A stretch of 6,542 bases of DNA from Pseudomonadota bacterium (GTDB lineage Bacteria; Bdellovibrionota; Bacteriovoracia; Bacteriovoracales; Bacteriovoracaceae). A program made the position numbers and the translations under genes. Below the pieces are notes generated by a model, which saw nothing but the letters and a program-made list of their open reading frames with translations, made no database searches and was not told where the DNA came from. The DNA lies in assembly GCA_021299675.1 (NCBI GenBank), contig JAJTIF010000101.1, positions 1-6,542 of the forward strand, in the 5' to 3' direction. Positions 1-6,037 of this stretch are shown here, piece by piece (position 1 is the stretch's first letter; each line of letters opens with the position of its first letter).

Positions 1-120
1 CATGCTTATCCCACATTCTCGGAAGCCAATAAGTACCTAGCAGGCGAATGGAAGCGAGCGCACAAGCCCGAAGGAGTTTTAAAGTGGGTGGAGCGATTTC
101 ATCGCTGGAGGAGAGGTTAG
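1..120 (+). CDS. C-terminal end of a mercuric-reductase-like FAD/NAD(P)-disulfide oxidoreductase (partial)
   Basis: The frame starting at base 1 is open for 39 codons and stops at TAG 118-120. The peptide begins HAYPTFSEANKYLAGEWKRA and ends in WVERFHRWRRG. An H-x-YPT-x-SEA-x-K stretch is the dimerisation-domain tail of class I pyridine nucleotide-disulfide oxidoreductases, where the His is part of the catalytic His-Glu pair. The W-K-x-A-H-K-P and ERFHRWRRG ending resembles the mercuric-reductase-like flavoproteins often found beside arsenosugar genes. The next gene starts 3 nt after the stop and its ribosome binding site lies inside this coding end, so the two are surely co-transcribed. The FAD, NAD(P) and CxxxxC parts lie off the left edge, so true mercuric reductase activity cannot be judged; in this context I doubt Hg(II) is the substrate. 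Confidence 0.8.
   Translation, partial: HAYPTFSEANKYLAGEWKRAHKPEGVLKWVERFHRWRRG
107..116 (+). promoter_or_regulatory. Ribosome binding site of the desaturase gene
   Basis: GGAGGAGAGG is a strong Shine-Dalgarno sequence ending 7 nt before ATG 124. It lies within the last codons of the flavoprotein gene and supports ATG 124 as the start. Confidence 0.75.
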
Positions 121-123
121 TCC

Positions 124-870
124 ATGGTAGTGATCTTGGGCGTGACGATTCTTCTGTTGGTAGCCGAGAGTTACTTCCCACTCAAGACGCTCAGTGAGCG
201 CTTTAAGCACTTGGGACAGAACGCTTTTTTATTTCTCGTCGCGCGCCTCGGGTTTTTTGTCGTAAGCCTTCTGGCGCTTGAGCGCTTCAGTTTCTACTCC
301 CTTCGAGAGACATTCGAAAACTTTTTCGTCGTCTACGTCTTCGTGGTTTCGGATTTGACTGTCTACTGGTGGCACCGCTTGAATCACCGCTTGCCTTTTC
401 TCTGGCGCTTCCACCAGGTGCACCATGTAGATTCTTTCTTAGATGTCTCTTCGGCGCTTCGGTTTCACGTGGGTGAGATGGTGCTCTCGTATTTTTATAG
501 AACTGTATTTTACCTGCTCTTAGGCCTAGAGATGAGAGAGGTGCTTTGGTACAACGTGGTGCTCACCTGTGGGAACCTTTTTATCCATTCGAACCTATCA
601 CTGCCCAAAAATTTTGAACGCAGACTTTCTCGACTGATCGTCACCCCTCGAATCCACCGGACTCACCACTCTCTCTACCGACTCCACACCGATTCTAACT
701 ACTCCACCACGTGGATCGGCTGGGACCATCTCTTTGGATCCTTCTCGGGGATCTGTGAGACGCCCGAGGTTGGGGTGCCCTACATGAAGGATTCCGACCT
801 CAAGTCGGACTTGCTCTTACCTCTGGCGCCGCTCAAACCCTGGCCCAAACTCTACAACGGCTCCCCATGA
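124..870 (+). CDS. Sterol desaturase / fatty acid hydroxylase family membrane di-iron protein
   Basis: The 248-residue protein is a typical length for bacterial members of this superfamily, integral membrane di-iron oxygenases that hydroxylate or desaturate lipid substrates. The histidine signature is complete: H84-x3-H88, H97-x2-H100-H101 and H178-x2-H181-H182, followed by D190-S-N-Y and a W200-D-H-L-F-G box usual near the end of the family. Hydrophobic segments occur at about residues 2-18, 33-52, 66-83 and 121-158, placing the protein in the inner membrane with the histidines on the cytoplasmic side. ATG 124 has a strong ribosome binding site. Its stop overlaps the arsS start in ATGA (867-870), which implies translational coupling. 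The true substrate (fatty acid, sterol-like, alkylglycerol or carotenoid) cannot be read from sequence. Its place inside an arsenosugar operon suggests, as inference only, a lipid or arsenolipid role. Confidence 0.88.
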   Translation: MVVILGVTILLLVAESYFPLKTLSERFKHLGQNAFLFLVARLGFFVVSLLALERFSFYSLRETFENFFVVYVFVVSDLTVYWWHRLNHRLPFLWRFHQVHHVDSFLDVSSALRFHVGEMVLSYFYRTVFYLLLGLEMREVLWYNVVLTCGNLFIHSNLSLPKNFERRLSRLIVTPRIHRTHHSLYRLHTDSNYSTTWIGWDHLFGSFSGICETPEVGVPYMKDSDLKSDLLLPLAPLKPWPKLYNGSP

Positions 871-1841
871 ATTTTACTTCCATGCTCGACCGCCACCAAC
901 TCCAGCTCACCCCTCAAAGCATTGATACGCTCCAGGTGAACCTGACAAAACTGTGTAACCAGGCCTGCCGCCACTGCCACGTCGACTCTTCACCCAAACG
1001 CACCGAGGCGCTGGGTGATGCCCATTTCGAAAAAGTTATCGCTCTCCTGCAGGTGCCTCAGATCAAGACCCTGGATCTCACCGGTGGTGCCCCGGAGCTT
1101 CACCCACGCTTTCGCGAGTTGATCGAGCGGGTCGCGGGCCTTGGAAAAAAAATCATGGTCCGCCACAACCTCACCGTGGCTTTTGATCCTCATCCTCAGA
1201 CAGGTGAGAGTATGCTCTGGCTGCACGAGTTCTTTCAAAAACATAAAGTGTCTCTGGTGTCCTCACTTCCATACTATCGCGAGTTCCTCACTGATCGCCA
1301 GCGCGGGCAGGGGGTGTTTAAGAAATCGATCCTAGGTCTGCAGACCCTTAATCACCTCGGCTACGGTGTCGCGGGCTCAGGTCTTGAGATCAATCTGGTG
1401 TATAACCCCGTAGGCCATTACTTGCCCCCCGAGCAGAGCGGCCTCGAGGCAGAGTACAAAAAAGAGCTGAAGCAAAATTTTAATATTGTGTTTAATAATC
1501 TTTTTGCCATCACCAATCTTCCGGTGAAGCGCTTCAAGGATGATCTCCAGCGCAATGGGCAGCTCGAAGACTACATGGAAAAGCTCATCAACGCTTTTAA
1601 CCCTCAAGCGGCCCTTGGAGTCATGTGCCGCTCGATGCTCTCCGTCTCCTGGGACGGAAAAGTTTATGACTGCGACTTCAATCAAATGCTTGAGATGCAG
1701 GCGCGCACATTGGATAAAGTTGCTGTGAGTTTAGATAATTTTAACATCGAGAGTTTTTTAAATCGAAACATTCTCTGGGCCGATCACTGCTACGGCTGCA
1801 CCGCTGGTGCGGGCTCGAGCTGCGGCGGCACCACAACCTAA
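867..1841 (+). CDS. arsS: Arsenosugar biosynthesis radical SAM protein ArsS
   Basis: This 324-residue protein carries the radical SAM cluster motif C30-x3-C34-x2-C37 (LCNQACRHCH) and the SAM-binding TGGAPEL at 72-78. The C-terminal DUF3641-type half has further cysteines at C254 (MCRSML), C269 (YDCDFNQ), C308, C311 and C319, ending in HCYGCTAGAGSSCGG. That tail is the hallmark of ArsS. Members use a 4Fe-4S cluster and SAM to couple a methylated arsenic species to the 5'-deoxyadenosyl group, giving the nucleoside precursor of arsenosugars in the cytoplasm. Some homologues are selenoproteins; here every relevant codon is TGT or TGC and the frame has no internal TGA. The ATG overlaps the preceding stop as ATGA and has no clear Shine-Dalgarno sequence, so translation probably depends on coupling to the desaturase gene. 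The peroxidase-like gene follows after 9 nt. Confidence 0.93.
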   Translation: MNFTSMLDRHQLQLTPQSIDTLQVNLTKLCNQACRHCHVDSSPKRTEALGDAHFEKVIALLQVPQIKTLDLTGGAPELHPRFRELIERVAGLGKKIMVRHNLTVAFDPHPQTGESMLWLHEFFQKHKVSLVSSLPYYREFLTDRQRGQGVFKKSILGLQTLNHLGYGVAGSGLEINLVYNPVGHYLPPEQSGLEAEYKKELKQNFNIVFNNLFAITNLPVKRFKDDLQRNGQLEDYMEKLINAFNPQAALGVMCRSMLSVSWDGKVYDCDFNQMLEMQARTLDKVAVSLDNFNIESFLNRNILWADHCYGCTAGAGSSCGGTTT

Positions 1842-1845
1842 AGGA
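1840..1845 (+). promoter_or_regulatory. Ribosome binding site of the peroxidase-like gene
   Basis: AAAGGA overlaps the arsS TAA stop and lies 5 nt before ATG 1851. It fixes the start of the small downstream gene. Confidence 0.65.
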
Positions 1846-1850
1846 CCCTT

Positions 1851-2189
1851 ATGAACTATTACGAATCTAGTGACCTTAAAAAATTCCCGAAGATCTCCGA
1901 ACTCTCCCCCGATATGGCAGCGAAGTTTTTTGAGTGGTATGGGCTCGTGACGGGAACAGATACGGCTTTGACCAAAAGAGAAAAAGCCTTAATTGCTCTC
2001 GCCGTTTCGCACACTCTCAAGTGTCCCTACTGCATCGACGCCTACACCACCGGATGTCTTGAGAATGGCGCCGATCCCCAGCAGATGATGGAGGCGGTGC
2101 AAGTGGCTGCGGCCATGGCGGCTGGCGTGACTCTTGTGCACGGGGTACAGATGCAGAACCACCTGCGGGAGAAGGGTGTGATCGACTAG
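1851..2189 (+). CDS. Arsenosugar biosynthesis-associated peroxidase-like protein (AhpD/CMD fold)
   Basis: The 112-residue protein belongs to the carboxymuconolactone decarboxylase/AhpD fold. E45 in KREKALIALAV precedes the redox pair C58-P-Y-C61 in KCPYCIDAYT, followed by a C-terminal helix with H98. The position where classic AhpD has a His after the CxxC (CxxCxxxH) is Y65 here. The CPYCIDAYT form matches the subgroup that travels with radical SAM ArsS (TIGR04169-like), in which the second cysteine is selenocysteine in some bacteria; here it is TGC. It probably acts as a small cytoplasmic thiol-disulfide or peroxidase partner of the ArsS pathway. Its exact reaction is not established, and redox handling of the arsenical intermediate is inference. 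It is the last gene of the operon, and its TAG stop shares CTAG with the convergent glycosyltransferase stop. Confidence 0.9.
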   Translation: MNYYESSDLKKFPKISELSPDMAAKFFEWYGLVTGTDTALTKREKALIALAVSHTLKCPYCIDAYTTGCLENGADPQQMMEAVQVAAAMAAGVTLVHGVQMQNHLREKGVID

Positions 2190-2932
2190 AGCTTTCGATT
2201 GAGCCCCAGGCCCTGCTCGTACTCTTGATCCATTCTCGAGAGCTCCTGACCGCGGTGGAAGTCGAGCTTCATCTTCTGGTTCAGAAGTATCTGCTTCCAG
2301 ATGCCATTCTTTAAGAACCTCTGAGCCGAGGTCACACTCGGCGTGCGTAGACGATGGGGCCTTGAGCGCTTCAACATCTGCAGCGAAAAGAGCGTGTCCT
2401 CGAAAATAGGACTGGTGGGAAAAGATGTCACTCGTGCGCGCCTGGCCCAGAGGATGTGGTCGAGGTAGAAAATCCCTCGGATGTCCCCCCGCACACAGTT
2501 GGACCACCAAGAGGTGAAGCGCAGAAGAGGGTGGTCGTGATCGAAGCGATGGGTGAACGCCCCCCAGTCTTGGGGACCATGGAAGTTTCTTAATTCATGA
2601 ATGTGCTCCAGACGCAAAAGAGAGCGGGGATGCACGAAGGCCACAATGTCGGTGAAGCTGACTTTTAGGGCCTCGTTAAAGCGGCTTCCGCGGGTGCTCT
2701 GAGGAAGTTCCATAAAGAGGAAACGAGAGCTCTTGAGCCTCTCTTGGGTGGCATCGCTACTGCCACCATCGATCACGATGAAGAGCTGCTTTTGGGCCTG
2801 AAGAAGTTCTAGGTTCTTCCAGAAGTAGGGGTTGTGTTCTTCGTTGTAAATGGAGAAGAGCCAGCACAGGCGCTGACTCTTTTCGACAATAGGTGGTGCG
2901 TTGAGCAGGTAGCTAAGATCGTATTGTGGCAT
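2186..2932 (-). CDS. GT2 family glycosyltransferase, arsenosugar-cluster type (TIGR04283-like), divergent
   Basis: The 248-residue soluble protein shows the layout of GT-A family 2 enzymes. An N-terminal strand leads to YNEE (29-32), then the nucleotide-sugar motif D55-GGSS-D60, RGSRFNEA (81-88) and a strand ending VAFVHPRS (97-104). The FTHRFD segment (126-131) and GDIRGIFYLDHILWARR follow, with the acceptor-site E178-D179 and a TSAQRF (201-206) C-terminal region. This order matches the rSAM/selenodomain-associated transferases named arsenosugar biosynthesis glycosyltransferases, so it may add a sugar to the ArsS-derived product. Two sites differ from what I recall of the family: HPRS replaces the usual HADT-like acidic metal motif, and GDIRGIF replaces GDQAIF. 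Activity or donor use may therefore be altered. It starts one nucleotide after the PLD gene's stop with only a weak AGG, implying coupling to that gene. Confidence 0.8.
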   Translation of the reverse strand: MPQYDLSYLLNAPPIVEKSQRLCWLFSIYNEEHNPYFWKNLELLQAQKQLFIVIDGGSSDATQERLKSSRFLFMELPQSTRGSRFNEALKVSFTDIVAFVHPRSLLRLEHIHELRNFHGPQDWGAFTHRFDHDHPLLRFTSWWSNCVRGDIRGIFYLDHILWARRARVTSFPTSPIFEDTLFSLQMLKRSRPHRLRTPSVTSAQRFLKNGIWKQILLNQKMKLDFHRGQELSRMDQEYEQGLGLNRKL

Positions 2933-2933
2933 C

Positions 2934-4469
2934 CTATAATAAGAACTTAAGAAGCCAGGAAGGTAAAGTGATCAGTTTCATGACCAACACCCCTCGTCGG
3001 CTGGTGCCGTAAATACTTTTCTTCTCACCCTCACGATCCGTGGCGGTTCCGTCTTCGTTGATCGTAATGCCTTGAGTTTTTTGTTTTAAAATATAGTGGC
3101 GTGCCTCGTCGACGAGTTCATCGTTGCCCCGACAAAACATCGCCATCTCTGTGTTATAAAAGTTCGAGCGGTTATCGATGTTGTAGGTTCCGACCATGAG
3201 CTCCGTGTAGGTCGAAGTCTCATAGATCTGGGTTTTGTCATGCGTGCCCCACTTCGACTTCTTGATATCTTCGTCCAAACCTTCTTCCACACCACTCCAG
3301 TTGCCGTCGTGAAGAAAGATGTTGATGCCCTGTCTGCGCCAGCGGAAGAGATCGAGGTAGAGGTTTGCGGCGACGTAGATCGCGTCCGTTGAAGCCAGTG
3401 AGTTGGTGTAGATAGTCACGTCCACATTCTTCTTTCTAAGTTCTTTCAAAAGATTTTTAGAGTGACGGTTATGCAGCATGTAGGGTGAGGAGATGAGTAT
3501 CGATTTATCAATCACCGAGATCTTATCATAGAGAGTTTTTCTCAAGAAGCGGTACTTCATGTCATAGTTTGGATTCAGGCGACTGAAGAAGTTTGCTCCC
3601 GGAGCATCGGTGGAGTAGGTGGTGTGGTGGCAATCGTGCCAGCGCTTGTTAAGCATCACTGCATGAGAGATGGCTTTGGTTTTTTCACGCACAGCGATCT
3701 CCTCGGGCGTCTCCTGAAGAAAACGTGCGGCTTTTTCGAGGTTCGTGTTGTAGACCTTCCATCGCGCATTTCGCTCGGTCTCACTCTCTCCGACCAACTC
3801 AGCAAAATAGGGTTTTGCTGGTGTCTTTGAGATTTTTTTCTTAAAGAAGGCATCGAAGCTATCTTTGACGACTTTAACGATGGGCCCTGTGACGTGAAGG
3901 TCACGGTCGTTGAAGTTGAACTTCGTCGAAAGGTTGAAGTAATCATCCCCAATATTCCGTCCACCCGTGATCACTTCGGTGTCGTCAATTAAGAGGATCT
4001 TCCGGTGGTTACGAAATTGCACGGTGCTGATGCGGATGAGTGGAGCCGTATTGTAGTACTTCACTTCAATCCCAAAGCGAGCGAGTGCGTCCGCATAGTA
4101 TTCGTTGAGCTTAAAGATCGGCAGGGAGTGGTCAACCAGGATGCGCACCTTCACACCGCGTTTTGCTGCCTCCACCAATTCACGGGAGATGATCTTGCCG
4201 GCCATGTCGGTGTTATAGATGAAGTATTCCACGTCGATGCTTTTTTGCGCCCGACGGATCATGTCGATACGCGCCTGCAGCGCCATGGAGCCGCTTTCGA
4301 TGATCATCATACGATTGATGTTTTCTTTGTCCTCAGCATAATAGGGATAGGGGATCAAGCTGGAGTAGCCTTGCACCTCGTCTTCTAGGCCATCTTGATC
4401 GTCAAGAATCTCTTCCTGAGCAAAGGTGGGTAGGGATAGAAGGAGGGCTAACAAAATGAGTAACTTCAT
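2934..4469 (-). CDS. Exported phospholipase D / cardiolipin-synthase-like protein (ClsC/YmdC type), paralogue 1
   Basis: This 511-residue protein opens with a signal peptide, MKLLILLALLLSLPTFA, with likely cleavage before QEE, so it acts in the periplasm or outside the cell. A PLD domain starts near residue 58 (RAQKSIDVEYFIYNTD at 73-88). The first HKD motif is intact: H155-R-K157-x4-D162, followed by GGRN (169-172) and YFN. The second is H410-D-K412-x4-E417 followed by GTYN and a late E441, so Glu replaces the usual Asp. The family cleaves phosphodiester bonds through a phosphohistidine and can transfer phosphatidyl groups, as in cardiolipin synthesis. ATG 4469 has AGGAG 4 nt upstream. A 70-residue tail after the second HKD ends in a hydrophobic stretch, LPSWLLKFLL. 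The glycosyltransferase follows one nucleotide after its stop. A lipase, a transphosphatidylase and a nuclease-like role all remain possible. Confidence 0.87.
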   Translation of the reverse strand: MKLLILLALLLSLPTFAQEEILDDQDGLEDEVQGYSSLIPYPYYAEDKENINRMMIIESGSMALQARIDMIRRAQKSIDVEYFIYNTDMAGKIISRELVEAAKRGVKVRILVDHSLPIFKLNEYYADALARFGIEVKYYNTAPLIRISTVQFRNHRKILLIDDTEVITGGRNIGDDYFNLSTKFNFNDRDLHVTGPIVKVVKDSFDAFFKKKISKTPAKPYFAELVGESETERNARWKVYNTNLEKAARFLQETPEEIAVREKTKAISHAVMLNKRWHDCHHTTYSTDAPGANFFSRLNPNYDMKYRFLRKTLYDKISVIDKSILISSPYMLHNRHSKNLLKELRKKNVDVTIYTNSLASTDAIYVAANLYLDLFRWRRQGINIFLHDGNWSGVEEGLDEDIKKSKWGTHDKTQIYETSTYTELMVGTYNIDNRSNFYNTEMAMFCRGNDELVDEARHYILKQKTQGITINEDGTATDREGEKKSIYGTSRRGVLVMKLITLPSWLLKFLL

Positions 4470-4473
4470 ACAT

Positions 4474-4478
4474 CTCCT
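4474..4478 (-). promoter_or_regulatory. Ribosome binding site of PLD paralogue 1
   Basis: On the minus strand AGGAG lies 4 nt before ATG 4469. The spacing is short but the match is good, supporting the start directly before the signal peptide. Confidence 0.65.
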
Positions 4479-4532
4479 ATTCAGGTGTCTAAAACTTAGC
4501 CACTGAAAGTCTTCTCAATCGGTTTAAAACTA

Positions 4533-4549
4533 ATATAAGTAGATATAAG
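4533..4549 (+). repeat. Short direct repeat ATATAAG, 10-bp period
   Basis: ATATAAG occurs at 4533-4539 and again at 4543-4549, in a run reading ATATAAGTAGATATAAGC. The one-helical-turn spacing would suit a regulator binding one DNA face or overlapping -10 elements. It could also be chance in AT-rich DNA. Confidence 0.4.
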
Positions 4550-4600
4550 CAAGCCGGATGCCAGCCTAAGCTTGGTATGAAAAATGCATGAGTATTCTCC

Positions 4601-6037
4601 ATGCGCTCTCTTTTTCTCATCCTGGCCCTGAGCTTATCTTCTGCCCTTTGGGCCGAACCCATCGACGTGAGTTCTCTTGAGCCTCACCAGGTCCAATCTT
4701 TAGAGACGGGGACCAAGGGGCTGGCCAAGCGGCTCGAGTTAATTGAGCGGGCGCAGAAATCGATCAACATCGAATATTTTATTTTTGATACCTCTGATGC
4801 CTCTCGCATCTTCGTCGAATCCCTGCTGCAAAAAAAGCAGCAAAACCCTGAGATCGAGATCCGGGTCATCGTCGATTATTTTAGTCTCTCCAAGAGTCTC
4901 AATCGATTCTACTCCAGGGCTTTGCTCGATGCGGGAATTGACGTGCGCCACTACAACGATGCTTTCCTGCTTAATTTTGGGAGCGTGACCAGCCGGGATC
5001 ACCGCAAACTTATCACCATCGACGGGACTGAGGCGATCATCGGAGGTCGCAACATGGCCAATGAGTATTTCGATATGGCCCCAAAGCATAACTTCTCCGA
5101 TCGAGATCTTTGGATAAAAGGCGCGATCGTCACTCAGATCGATCAGAGCTTCGAGCATTTTTGGAATTATAGTCGCACCAAGCGGCCTTTGCTGCCGGCC
5201 AAGCCTCGCAACAACGGCAACTCGGCTCAGTTCGAAATGGCCGTGAAAAACTACAACCGTCGAGTTGTTGAGGCGAAGACCTTTGCCAGTGTCTTTGACC
5301 CCAAAACAGACCAAGCACTCATCGATTTGCGCCAAAGAGTCATGGAGCAAGGTAGTCGTGAGCTCTCAGCGGAGCCAGTCTTCGAAGTGAAATCTATCCG
5401 CTACATTTCCGATGGCCCAGACTTTAAGAAAAAAGAGCACCGCATCTCAGGCATCCGCTACTATGAGCTTATGGGTCAGGCGAAGAGTGAAATCTCCATT
5501 GAGGTTCCCTATTTTTACATGCAAGGAGATGAGCAGAAATTCTTTGAATCTCTCAAGGGCAGTGGTCTTGAGGTCAACCTACTCATTAATTCGAAGAAAG
5601 CGAGCAAAGAATTCGCCATCAACTACATCACTCTTGTTCAGGGCCTCGAGTTCTCACGCATGGGGTTCAATCTCTTCCTCAATAAGGGAAATTTTCATAA
5701 CCCGGATGAGCTGCCCTCTAAAAAAGTGAAGCCCAACGCCATCTGGAGTGTCCACGCCAAAACTCTTATTGTTGACAATGCCCGAGTCTGGATTGGATCC
5801 CTTAACATGGACCCACGCTCGGTTCAGCGGCTGAACGCGGAGATGGGTGTAGTGATCGAGGACGTTGCCTTTAGCAGACATATCAAGCAGCACTACCTGA
5901 AGCGTCTCGAAGACACCTATATCGTCAAAAACGGTAAAGTTCAAAACGGGGATGATCCCGCAGATCTGCGGGGTCTTATGGAGCATCTCGCAAGATTAAA
6001 AACCATCCCACTCTATATTTTTGAAAATCAAATTTGA
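4601..6037 (+). CDS. Exported phospholipase D / cardiolipin-synthase-like protein (ClsC/YmdC type), paralogue 2
   Basis: This 478-residue protein has a signal peptide, MRSLFLILALSLSSALWA, with likely cleavage before EPID. Both HKD motifs are complete: H134-R-K136-x4-D141 followed by GGRN (148-151), and H385-A-K387-x4-D392 followed by GSLNMDPRS (399-407) and E414. The first half aligns by eye with its divergent neighbour (RAQKSINIEYFIFDTS against RAQKSIDVEYFIYNTD), so the two are paralogues. With both catalytic sites canonical, this is the better candidate for an active phosphodiesterase or transphosphatidylase. Sites of action would be the periplasm or outside. ATG 4601 directly precedes the signal peptide, and the in-frame upstream ATG at 4577 meets a TGA after four codons. 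The ribosome binding site is poor (only GAG about 8 nt before). The end overlaps the thioesterase gene tail to tail by 10 bp. Confidence 0.88.
   Translation: MRSLFLILALSLSSALWAEPIDVSSLEPHQVQSLETGTKGLAKRLELIERAQKSINIEYFIFDTSDASRIFVESLLQKKQQNPEIEIRVIVDYFSLSKSLNRFYSRALLDAGIDVRHYNDAFLLNFGSVTSRDHRKLITIDGTEAIIGGRNMANEYFDMAPKHNFSDRDLWIKGAIVTQIDQSFEHFWNYSRTKRPLLPAKPRNNGNSAQFEMAVKNYNRRVVEAKTFASVFDPKTDQALIDLRQRVMEQGSRELSAEPVFEVKSIRYISDGPDFKKKEHRISGIRYYELMGQAKSEISIEVPYFYMQGDEQKFFESLKGSGLEVNLLINSKKASKEFAINYITLVQGLEFSRMGFNLFLNKGNFHNPDELPSKKVKPNAIWSVHAKTLIVDNARVWIGSLNMDPRSVQRLNAEMGVVIEDVAFSRHIKQHYLKRLEDTYIVKNGKVQNGDDPADLRGLMEHLARLKTIPLYIFENQI

Larger units (their letters stand above)
4470..4600. promoter_or_regulatory. 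Divergent spacer that must hold the promoters of both PLD genes
   Basis: This 131-bp spacer separates two outward-facing genes, so each promoter should lie here. The centre (about 4521-4550) is AT-rich and contains the repeated ATATAAG, either copy of which could be a -10 for the + strand gene (TATAAG). No convincing -35 sits 16-18 bp upstream of either copy. On the minus strand TTGAGA (4513-4518) is a -35 candidate, but no good -10 follows at proper spacing. I therefore call the region, not exact promoters. Confidence 0.5.

Noticed and set aside
867..2189. In-frame selenocysteine UGA and SECIS element
   Set aside because: Neither arsS nor the peroxidase-like gene contains an internal TGA, so no recoding is needed.
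1989..2510. 173-codon open frame on the minus strand across the peroxidase-like and glycosyltransferase ends
   Set aside because: It overlaps two genes with clear family motifs, and its product is rich in His, Arg and Pro with no recognisable domain.
4005..4388. 127-codon + strand open frame inside PLD paralogue 1
   Set aside because: It lies wholly antisense to a well-supported gene and has no motif or ribosome binding site I can support.
4550..4574. Weak hairpin CAAGC / GCTTG in the leader of PLD paralogue 2
   Set aside because: A 5-bp stem with a 15-nt loop is too weak to call as a regulatory RNA element.
4739..5350. 203-codon antisense open frame inside PLD paralogue 2
   Set aside because: The sense frame has both HKD motifs and a signal peptide. 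The antisense product shows no family features and looks like a codon-pattern shadow.
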